A stretch of DNA of 64,000 nucleotides, taken from Pseudoneurospora amorphoporcata. Taxonomy: Eukaryota; Ascomycota; Sordariomycetes; Sordariales; Sordariaceae. Positions 55,372 through 64,000 of the stretch are shown piece by piece. Every line of letters begins with the position of its first letter. Within the stretch, counting starts at the first letter, position 1. The notes under the pieces were generated by a model. That model saw nothing but the letters and a program-made list of their open reading frames with translations, had not been told where the DNA came from and ran no database searches. Location: contig MU859123.1 in assembly GCA_033297205.1 (NCBI GenBank), positions 1-64,000 of the forward strand, given 5' to 3'. Both the position numbers and the translations under genes were made by a program.

Positions 55372-57017
55372 GGCTGGTGAACGATTTTAGTGTGTGGTTT
55401 TTGCAAGATATGACACCTCTGGGAATGCACCACGAAAGCTGTTGTGCGACAAGATGAGTAATTATTCATCTTTCCGCTCAGAAGAGGTTGGTTCCTCACG
55501 ATGTTTCCCTATGACGGGATCGTCCTCTCGTCAAACAGTCACCGTTGGTCGCTTACACCGGAAATATTCAACATCTGCGGCCTCCCCGGGTCTTTGCCTT
55601 CTCGCTTAGCTTCGAGGCTGCTAGTATACGAGCCCTGATCATGCATTTTTCTGGTATCTTGGCTGGTGGTTAGCTTCCTCAGGTTGATTGCCTTGTGGGC
55701 TGATGGCAACATCGTGTATGCATTGGGGGTTTGGAGATGCCACATTATGGGTGGGGGCTGGCGAGTCGGGGAAAGATGTGAATCAAACACCTCTCGAAGA
55801 ATGCTGGCTGCATATTCTCCGTTTTTCGAACCTAAATGGTGGATTGACAGGAGTCTTGATACCTTGGAGATTACCATGAGCAGGTGAGCCGTTCAGTTGG
55901 TGACATGTCAATAGGGACACTGCTACTTCTATCGTGCAGTTAGTTTGTGATAGGATCTTCGGCTCGAACTCGTCCAACATAACGTATCCGGAATCAAGAA
56001 GGAAATAAATTTCGTGCTTCATGCCTAACAACGGCGTTAGTTCGTTGCTTCTGGGCATTGCAGCAACAAGTCTAGCGTGCCCGGGGCAAGCGCGAACGGT
56101 ACCGAACACTCGGGACTGGACTATAACCACCAACATACCAATCCCACTTGGCAAAAGTTAAACCCTACTTGAATCTTAAGGGCCGCATATGCTTGACTGT
56201 TTGACTGTCCTCAAACAAGCTATAGTCGGTACCAGAGGGGAAGACTCTAAGGGGTCGGTATATTCACTCCGCGGCTTAAACTGTATTCGATGTCTGGGAT
56301 TCGAAGTTCCCAATTTGGAGTCCCGTACTTCCTTGGATGTGATTGGCCCTGTTAATCGGCTATAGACGAGATCTCGAGGATGACATTCTTAAATGCGTAT
56401 CAACAAAGCATCAGTGTTCTTGACAGCCACTTTTCAAACCATCATCTGCAGAGTCGCCGTTCATGCCGCCGTTCCGAACGTTTGGAAGTGGGGGAATGCG
56501 TGTTTCTAATTCTGGAATGTTTGTTTCGTTATTCTGCCCCTCATCCCCCGGTGAAGCTTTTGTTTCAGGGACGAGCTTACCGCATCATAGGTCTCTATTT
56601 GCAACTTGTGGTTCGCATTCGGGCTTCCCATCGGACATTCCTTGAATTGGCGCCTCGAGTTCGATATGGTGTCTTAATCATGGCCTGATCCAAGATACTG
56701 CGAGTCGTAACCACGGTGCCCCCCTGTTCCTCCGCAACTACTGTGTACATGTGTGGGCGATTCGCTCCGTATTGTTACCAACCCGCCCGAGACATGCACC
56801 CGCTAAATAGATCTTCGGGGTTCAGTTTTGGCCATATCAATCGTCATAGTGGATACCCCATATGGAGTATTTCAAAAGCATGGGGTGGTTGAGAAGCGGT
56901 TTGATCGTATGCCAGTTGACATTCAAAAGGCCCAAGAGCCTTGAATAGTGTACAAGACAAACGACGTCGGCGAGCCTTAGCCTAGTTTCCCTCCATCGCC
57001 TTCATTGATCACTTTGC
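55372..57017. other. Gene-poor stretch
   Basis: Possible 5' exon of the terpene synthase gene at the left end (an ATG near 55455 did not splice in frame). Otherwise short ORFs without domains. Confidence 0.4.
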
Positions 57018-58176
57018 TCACTGCAAGAAAGTGGCTGGAACCTCAGGGCCTAGAAGCAGTCAGTTTCGTCAATCCTTGCGGGTACATCATTATTCTGTCA
57101 CTTACCCCAAACGTGCAGGTTGTCAGGAGCTGCCTTTGTGTTATGTGTGGGCTCATTCATATCAAGGAGATCACCATCCACATAGTGCTCGAGAATAAAG
57201 CCGGATGGGTCGAACCAGTAATCGAAAATCTGGCTGCCCATTACATGTCGTCCAACACCCCAGCAGTTCTTGTAGCCTTGATGACGAAGCCAGTCGTGAC
57301 CGAGCACTTGGGTGTCGAAATCGTGGGTCTCGAAGGACGAGTGGTGGACGTGCATCTTGGGACCCTCGAAGAAGAAGAAGCAGTGGTGGTCTACAAGGTC
57401 GCTTCCGCGGTTGAGTCTGAAGAAGACGGTCTTGTTGACACCCTCATCGTTGTGGACAAGCTAGGTATATGTGTTAATCTTCCGTCCGATGTCCAACATA
57501 CACTAACATACGTACCTCACTAGGGAAGAAGTTGAAGTATTTGGTGTAGAAGTCGTAGCACGCGGCAAAGTCGGTTACACACATGCCGAAGTGGCCCAGC
57601 TTATGAACCGGCGCTGGTCGCTTCTTGAAGCGTTGGAACTCGTTGACTCCGCGATTCTTCTCGTTAGGCTGACGTTTATGACGAATTAGCCAACCAATCC
57701 ACAGGGTTTACCGTGAGAGAACCGCTACTTACAAAGTTGAACCGCACAATGGGAAAGTCAACATCCCGTCGCTCGACCGGCGTCTGGTCATAGACGAGAT
57801 GGAAGGGGAACTTGTCGACAGGGTCATAAAACGTTACACATTTTCCACCGCCAGGGGCATCTGTGAGGTCGTAGATATCGGTGGCTTTGCACTCGCTGGG
57901 GAGTGTTTTGGCTGCTTGCATCAGGTCCTCCATCGACTCGACAACGAAGGCAGTGCCGCCGAACTCGTCCTCATCTGACGCCTCGAGGCAAAGAACGAAT
58001 GGCTCGGTGCCATAACCGCGGTAGTATGTCTTCTTGCCAACCTCGGCAGTCTGAGCGAAGCCGAAATCTTCGGCAAACCTCTTGGCGTCGTCGATGTTCT
58101 TGTGCTTATAGTAGACATGGGCGATGCGCACCAAGTTGATCTTGTTGAGCGGAGTGGCCGGGAGTCCAGAAGCCAT
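57018..58176 (-). CDS. Extradiol ring-cleavage dioxygenase (VOC/glyoxalase superfamily, type I)
   Basis: Exons 58176..57733, 57668..57516, 57460..57106 and 57049..57018, 327 residues. Two VOC-type halves: the N-terminal one from LVRIAHVYYKHKNIDDAKRF (inactive half), and the catalytic one from HKLGHFGMCVTDFAACYDFY. Likely iron ligands: His174 (in KLGHFG), a His in MHVHHSSFE (236-239) and Glu290 (in FILEHYVDGD). HDWLRHQGYKNCWGVGRHVM and YWFDPSG follow, as in catechol 2,3-dioxygenases; the end is HVWGPEVPATFLQ, formed by the small last exon. Reaction: Fe(II)- and O2-dependent opening of a catecholic ring next to the hydroxyls. The exact substrate is unknown. Confidence 0.88.
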
Positions 58177-59510
58177 GATGTCACTGAGGCGACTGGGGTA
58201 TAAGTCTAGGGGTTATTCGGTCTATGGGATGAGGTCGTTGGTAACTGGAGCTGTGGTGTTAAACTTTGTCAATGAGACTTGGGAGAAGAAGGGAAACTTT
58301 TCAGAGGGGAACCATGGTGTGTATAAGAAGACGGTATCGGGCTTGATCTGTTCCCGAAAACCCGTGACAAGGCAAACTTGGCGCACGCTTCTCCAACTCG
58401 CGAGAGATCGGGACCTGAGGAGGGAGCACCCGATGATCAATAATCAGCTCCAATGCTGTGTCCCCTTTGGCGTGCCGGGCGGTAAGGTATGGATCTGTGA
58501 AGATAACCTCACCTACCTAGCAAGCTCAGCTTCGGTACCCCATAGTTCGCTGTTAGGTAGTGTTCACGCGGGGATCAGTGGGGTAAGTCCAGATGCGGTG
58601 CCAGCAAACAGTGACGGCAGTTGAATATCGGACAACTTCAACCTGCAATGCCACCAAGACATTCTGTACTCCACGATGCCAGCCATGTATGTCGGGCTTG
58701 CTGTGATGGAAAGCCCCGATTGTCCAATGGCGGGTGCCGGCTAATCTCGAGAATTGGCCATGTCATGCCATCCAAATGCTCAACCAGACAAGCAATTGTG
58801 GTAACAACAAGTCTGCAACTTTCAGGCTGATTGAGGCAGTTCGATGCTATTGCATGCCTGGACATGACCGCATGACAACCCGGAAGATTGGCGTCAGGAG
58901 TAGCGGGAAAAGGATGAGAGCAGCAGCACCACCAGACGAACCGCAATCAGCCAACTCGGCTGGTACGAACGAAAGGCCATTGCGCTTGAAGACATTCATG
59001 GTTGTTTGTTTTCGAGTGAATTGGAGAAATGGAAGACGGATTGACGAAGCCAAGCACTTGGAAAAGCACTTTAGGAAAGAACACCAAACCTCACCCGTCC
59101 TAGCTGTACCCTAACCCTGCAACATCCCCGCCTTACTCAGGTCGCGGTCAGCTCTAGCTACCATGTTTGTTTAGTCATGCGGGGAAGGTCAAGTGGGGTT
59201 ACATTAGAATTCGGGGAACACTGGACGAGGGCCCTGACAGCTTGTGTCATTGGCACACTTGTCCAACTCAACGTCCTGCGAAAACATCCTCAGTCAGCAA
59301 TTGTCAGCAAAATCTAGTTATCCCCATCTACTCAACCTCGGGAACAACTCATTGGAGCATTGAATCCTCGCCCCACGGGAGCTTCCGGTTTCGCTTCCTC
59401 TTGCGGCTTCGTCTGCTCTTCCGGCTCCGTCCGCTGTGACATCCTCACCTGCATCAACCAAGCCAGTCCACTGCCAGCCAAGTCAACAACACCGCCTCAT
59501 CAACCCAAAA
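58177..59510. promoter_or_regulatory. Divergent intergenic region, dioxygenase and MDP-1 genes
   Basis: 1.3 kb between opposed starts, no domain-bearing ORF. C-rich/CT-rich leader before the MDP-1 ATG. No specific site assigned. Confidence 0.4.
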
Positions 59511-60290
59511 ATGCCACGCAAACTCTCAAAGTCCAAAAACGTTTACGCCCCGGCCTCTTCCTCCTCACACTCAACCACCAACCTCCTCCTCCCCTACCCC
59601 CAAAACGCCGGTCTCCCCCCTTTCCTAACCGACGGCCTCCCCTTACCTTCCCTCGTCGTCCTCGACCTCGACTACACTTTGTGGCCCTTCTACAGCGACT
59701 GCCACCCCTGGCCACCCCTTCGCGCGCTGAGCGGTTCCGTGCTAAGCGACCGCAACGGCGAGCATTTTAGCTTTTACAAGCACGTGCCCATCATCCTGCA
59801 CCTGTTGCAGGTTGCGGGGGTAAAACTGGCTGTCGCAAGCAAAAGCCCCGTGGGCGATTTGTGTAGGGAGATGTTGAAGATGTTGAGGGTTCCGGGGGGT
59901 CTGCCGACTAGTGTGGAGGGGTTTAGAAGGAAATCGGCGGGAGGGGCTAACGGGGAGGGGGAAGAGGATGGCAAGGATGGGAAGAAGACAAAGGGAGGGT
60001 CTTCGAAAGAGTCGTCAGCAGGGGGGTTGACGGATGAGAAGGGGAGGAAGACGATCGAGCTTTTTGATGGTGGACTGGAGATTTATGAGGGGACAAAGTT
60101 GCGACACTTTGACGTTATTCAGAGACGAACGGGGATACCGTACGAGGAGATGCTCTTCTTTGACGATGAACGGCCGAACTTGGAGGTGGAGAGGGTGGGG
60201 ATTACGATGCAGTTGATTAAGAACGGGTTGGATTGGGAGGAGCTGGAGAAGGGGATACACAAGTGGAGGGCTAACAGGGGGATTGCGTAG
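59511..60290 (+). CDS. Magnesium-dependent phosphatase 1 (MDP-1-like), HAD superfamily
   Basis: Single exon, 259 residues. HAD motif I is LPSLVVLDLDYTLWPF with nucleophile Asp52 and acid/base Asp54, the DxDYTLWP form typical of MDP-1. Motif II lies in KLAVASKSP, and the end motif is MLFFDDERPNLEVERVGITM. An insert of low-complexity Gly/Glu/Lys sequence (about 143-182) separates the core halves and is not in animal MDP-1 (about 170 residues). Family role: Mg-dependent phosphatase on protein tyrosine and sugar phosphates (for example fructosamine-6-phosphate in animals). ATG at 59511 in an A-rich context; an upstream GTG in frame is not used. Confidence 0.9.
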   Translation: MPRKLSKSKNVYAPASSSSHSTTNLLLPYPQNAGLPPFLTDGLPLPSLVVLDLDYTLWPFYSDCHPWPPLRALSGSVLSDRNGEHFSFYKHVPIILHLLQVAGVKLAVASKSPVGDLCREMLKMLRVPGGLPTSVEGFRRKSAGGANGEGEEDGKDGKKTKGGSSKESSAGGLTDEKGRKTIELFDGGLEIYEGTKLRHFDVIQRRTGIPYEEMLFFDDERPNLEVERVGITMQLIKNGLDWEELEKGIHKWRANRGIA

Positions 60291-60952
60291 ACTGGATTGT
60301 GGGATTGCGATAGATGGCGGGGGACATCGACGCGACCTGCTGACAAGGCAGCGTTGTCTTGGGGTTTCGATATGACTTGTAGACGGCACGGAATAGACTC
60401 GGTTTCTCGCTCAATTTGTTGTTCTTGACATCTGATCCTTGTCTTTGACGTTCGGGTTCCTGCAGTAGCCAGCGGCGGTGGGTGGAGGATACTACGATGC
60501 TTCAGGATCCAGGTTATATCGTGGCTAATATACGAAAATCTGGGGTGCATGCCCATGTGTTCAAGGGGGGCTGCCAGCCATTTCCGGGGTTCCGGATGAG
60601 CCGGACGAACTATCATGTGCCTCTTATGTATGCGAAGAGGCGGGAGGGATCGCGAACCATACAGTCTTTTCGTGTTCAAGGGTAGCATGTTTCAATCCAT
60701 GATACGCTTTATACTATTTATTAATGCCTGCTTGTACAAGTTGTATATAATTTCCAACCAGATCAGATGTACACGGAACCCCAAAGACTCGGTAGCCAAA
60801 AGCTTGAGAAGAGAAACTAATTTCCAAGGTAGGTATCTTCATATATGCAAAGAAAAACACCCCACCAAACCGCTTCAAAGCTCAAGATCACTTTGTTGGG
60901 CAGATAAGATCCCCACTTCCCCCTTCTATATTACGCGCACCAACCTGGCAAC
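60291..60952. other. Convergent spacer between MDP-1 and the Sec14-like gene
   Basis: 3' flanks of two genes facing each other; A/T-rich around 60690-60830. No ORF with a domain. Confidence 0.4.
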
Positions 60953-62428
60953 CTAAGCAGAGATCGCAGGGACCTTCGCCTCCTCCCCCGTCTCAACAAT
61001 CTCCTTCTTCTCATCATCACCACCACCAACACTCAACCCCTTAATCTCTTCCGCCAAAGCCTCAGCGTCAACGCCCCCACTAACATCCCTCTTTACATTA
61101 CAAATCCTCTCAAGAGTCCCCACATTAACCATCCTCTGCTTCCCCCCCTCACTACCCACAGCCACACACTCCATCCTAGTCCCATCAGCCGTCGGCCTCC
61201 AATACTTGGGTCCCTCAGGGAAATCCGTCAGTCCGTTCTCCCACTTGACCCGCTCCTTGATGTACGGATCCGTCTTGGGCTGATCGCCCCACGTAAAGTC
61301 CAGCTCACCGCCGTACTGCTTCGGGATGTTCTTGGGATCGATAAATTCTTCGAGCGTGGCCTTGACCTCGTGCGGCCCCAGGATAAAGATCTTGGAAACG
61401 GTGATGGGATCGAACCAGCGCTTGATCCAGCCCCAGACTGTGCTGAAGAAGTACGGCGCGCCGATGATGAAGATTCTGTCGAGCGTTTCGGGGTAGTGGG
61501 CGGTGGCGAGCTGGGAAGCGGCTTGCATGTGCGACTTGAGGTTCCAGAACTGCTTGAGCGAAACGCCGCTGATGTCGACGATGTTGGTGGACAGGGTGAT
61601 GGGTGTGGTGGTGGCGTGCGGGCGGTCGCCAAGCTCGGTGCAAAGCGGTTGGGCGAAGCGCGTGAGGTTTTCGTAGAGGGCGAAGAGGCGCAGGAGCTTG
61701 GGAGAGGTATGCCCGTCAATGACGGCCTTGGAGGGGTTCGTTTCGGCGGCTTTTTCGTAGGCGGAGACGGTCTTGGAGTCGAGGTGGCGGATCTCGAAGA
61801 GGTAGAGGGGGATGCCTCTGTTTTGACCGCAGTGTCAGCATGGTCTCTTTTCCAAGTGTAAAATGATTTTCGGGCCGAGGATTGACCAACCTCCTATCTC
61901 TTCTGCCCGTCCATTGAGGGTACAACCGCCTGCTGGCCTCGTATGCCTCCAGGTCGATGGTGTCGTACAGCACGTTCAGGCCGTTCGCCTTGCGCCAATC
62001 CTCCGTCTCCTTGAACTGCTTGAACGCATCAACCACGTTCCATCTCCGGGCGCGCAGGTATCGTCTGTGCACGGCATCCAATGGTCAGTCAACTTCTCCG
62101 ATTCGATTTGTCGTCACCACAACCTCGATTGATTCCGTGCGATCCGAATCCTTGCATTGGCGCATTGCGGGTGGACTATGCAGTCGCAGTCGCAAGTCAC
62201 GGCGCAACACCAATTGGTCCCGGGAAAGAGGTAGGAGGAAACCTACAGCAAAGTCTGATCGTCATGCGAAGCCAGCGGTCCCGGCTTATAATACCCCTTT
62301 TCCGCCAGGTACGTCTTGAACCTTTCAAGCGCTTCCTGCTCTTCCGGCTTGAGGTGTCCCAAGTGACCATTGGGGTACCCAACTTGGGTGCCGCTAGCGG
62401 CGGAGGCATCGGCGACTGAACCCGTCAT
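60953..62428 (-). CDS. Sec14-like (CRAL-TRIO) phosphatidylinositol-transfer protein
   Basis: Exons 62428..62247, 62064..61891 and 61817..60953, 406 residues. CRAL-TRIO N-terminal helices: LERFKTYLAEKGYYKPGP, then LLRYLRARRWNVVDAFKQFK. Lipid-binding domain: RRGIPLYLFEIRHLDSKTV, IVDISGVSLKQFWNLKSHMQ, HYPETLDRIFIIGAPYFFST and WFDPITVSKIFILG, ending with IPKQYGGELDFTWGD. The last 90 residues are charged and low in complexity. Family role: exchange of phosphatidylinositol and phosphatidylcholine between membranes and supply of PI for phosphoinositide synthesis at Golgi or plasma membrane. All splice phases agree. Confidence 0.93.
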
Positions 62429-63661
62429 GTTTGTTTTGTTGTGTTTGTCTGTGATTATAGTATCCTAGGTAGTGTATCCTGAAATTATTTCTTCTTTGTG
62501 TCGCGTCGTATATCGTCAGTGTCTTTTTTTTCCTGCCGGAACCGTTATGCGCAAATTGGACCAGACCGACTTTGCCGTGATGTTCGTCCGATATGTAGAG
62601 GCAAGTTGGGGAAACGGGCGTTTGGAGGTTGCCGTTCGGTTGGAGGTATGTATGTGGTGTCTAGTAATTATTTCTTGTGGTATACCGTATTAAGACCAAA
62701 GCTTTTAAAAGAACCCGTCCGGAGGAAGCGGGAAGAGAGGTTGTATGTAGATCGTTTGTAAGAGATCTTCGAAAACACAAAGAGAAACAAAACTGAAGAG
62801 ACCAGACGAACTAGTCTAGATGACAGAGAGACAGCAAGGCTCTTCTTAGTGTGCAGTAGCTTCAACGCCAGTAAGAAATACCGCTGACTGCAAAGCAAGA
62901 CAAAAACGTCAGATCCGAGTAACAGCGAGAAAAGCCACTGACGCCAACGACGGGGGAGAAAAGAAACAAAAGAGAAAAAGTGATCTTCCTAGTGCGGTTT
63001 CGTCTCAGCGCTTACATACTTTTCTGCGGCGTCGGTTCCGATTCCCAGATCTAGGTAGGTACTTAGTAATTTCAAAGACTCCAACCATCCTCCGCCAGAG
63101 ATCCAGCAAACACCCCAGTGTCCCCCAACGACACGCCTGCGACGGCCGCTCCATGACCCTCCATGACCCGCTGACTGACCCGCCTTGGCCGCCGTGTCCG
63201 CCAATCCTGCAGGGTTCATGACTCCGCTGTGCCCCTGTCAGTCTCAGGCTCTCAGCTTTCGGGACATCAATAGACCCCGACGGACTACCGATGTCCGAGC
63301 TCGTCGGCATCTCCATCCCGAACAGTACAAAACAGGGAGTTGAGACATCAAGTGTTTGCACGCTCATTAGTTCACTATTCATCCATTATCAAAGGTAACT
63401 AAAAACTGAGACTACTATACGGGCCAAAAACACGGCACCAGCAAGCGCGCCAACTGTATCCCGTTTTTGAAAACCGCCAACAACCACCATGCCGAGCTCG
63501 ACCACTACCAATGCTATCATATCTAGTAAAAGCCGTGGCGGTCAAGAGAAGAGCGTCTCTCCTCCGCCTTGATACCATCTCAATATCTGTAATCGCTTCT
63601 TCAATCCTCTTCACAAAGCATTTCCGTTCCCCGCTTCCCCGGATGGCGCAGAAACGTAGCT
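62429..63661. other. Spacer between Sec14-like and coatomer genes
   Basis: 5' flank of the Sec14-like gene and 3' flank of the coatomer gene; only short ORFs. No repeats or RNA genes seen. Confidence 0.4.
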
Positions 63662-64000
63662 CTACTCCTCCTCTGCCTCAACCTCCTTCTCTGCCTTCTC
63701 TTCCTGCTCCTCAGGTACCTCCTCTGCCGGCGACGACTCTTCTTGGGCCGCCTCGGCATCGATATCAATCAGGTTGCCAGCAGCAGGTCCTTCCTGCTCA
63801 AGTCTCAGGTACTCATCCCACTCGGGGAAGAGCTCCGAGTCCTCTCCAGGGACGCCCAACACCTTGGCAACACGGCCCTTCTTCTGCTTCTCCAGGCTCT
63901 CCTTCCAGGCTGCCACCAGTTCGGGTGTGAGACTGGGCTTGTATGTTTGGCTGAAAAGCACAGCCTCCGAAAGACGGTTGGTGTTCTTGAGGATCTCAAT
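63662..64000 (-). CDS. SEC27: Coatomer subunit beta-prime (Sec27/COPB2), C-terminal end only
   Basis: The frame enters from the right edge and ends at a TAG at 63662, showing the last 112 residues. EILKNTNRLSEAVLFSQTYK, then KPSLTPELVAAWKESLEK and GEDSELFPEWDEYLRLEQEG match the conserved end of beta-prime COP (alpha-solenoid end, which follows two WD40 propellers in the full protein). A Glu/Ala-rich acidic tail finishes it. Role: COPI vesicle coat, retrograde Golgi-to-ER transport. The 5' bulk is outside the window. Confidence 0.82.
   Translation of the reverse strand: MEILKNTNRLSEAVLFSQTYKPSLTPELVAAWKESLEKQKKGRVAKVLGVPGEDSELFPEWDEYLRLEQEGPAAGNLIDIDAEAAQEESSPAEEVPEEQEEKAEKEVEAEEE

Noticed and set aside
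53575..58176. A terpene biosynthetic cluster joining the synthase with the ring-cleavage dioxygenase
   Set aside because: No P450, transporter or regulator lies between; a gap of 1.6 kb of gene-poor sequence and a broken synthase give no support.
1..64000. RIP-mutated transposon remnants
   Set aside because: No long, AT-rich, TpA-heavy stretch with transposon homology was recognised by eye; a dinucleotide scan would be needed to be sure.

Overview
The window looks like nuclear DNA of a filamentous ascomycete in the Sordariaceae (Neurospora or Sordaria). Reasons: short GT-AG introns (about 45-160 nt) with CTAAC/CTGAC branch signals, a single dispersed 5S rRNA gene of Neurospora type, a con-10/con-13 gene pair in the same orientation, and fungus-specific families (NACHT/WD40 NLRs, 2EXR proteins, NCS1 permease, GH43). 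I cannot fix the species. It is a draft assembly: there is a 10-N gap inside poly(A)/poly(T) tracts near 49.1-49.4 kb, and some broken reading frames sit at homopolymers, so part of the apparent gene decay may be sequencing error. All exon coordinates were derived by hand from splice signals and reading frame.

Layout. 1-5.2 kb: accessory NLR region, with the 5' part of an NWD-NACHT receptor on the minus strand running off the left edge, a divergent orphan 3' end of a WD40 NLR gene, and a truncated, folded-back 5S rRNA pseudogene. 5.2-12.4 kb: mostly eroded sequence with decayed ORFs, a PMP3-like membrane proteolipid gene, a frameshifted short-chain dehydrogenase, a frameshifted F-box gene, an intron-containing tRNA-Leu and a 5S rRNA gene. 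13-19.4 kb: a 2EXR protein and an NCS1 (uracil-type) permease. 23-29 kb: a UBA-ankyrin-AAA (ClpB-like) protein and an FAD monooxygenase.

29-41 kb is a dense housekeeping block: Lcp5/neuroguidin and a TM9 nonaspanin (divergent), MED4 and QCR10 (divergent), ALG10, a 28-codon small ORF and a conserved 173-residue protein. 42.6-50.7 kb: a secreted GH43 glycosidase, a trypsin-like serine protease, and con-10 followed by con-13. 51.8-55.4 kb: a 2EXR pseudogene, tRNA-Ser and a broken class I terpene synthase. 57-64 kb: an extradiol ring-cleavage dioxygenase, an MDP-1 phosphatase, a Sec14-like lipid-transfer protein and the C-terminus of coatomer beta-prime at the right edge.

No operon logic applies. 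The recurring theme is intact core genes interleaved with eroded accessory genes. There is no complete transposon, no CRISPR array, and no biosynthetic cluster around the terpene synthase.
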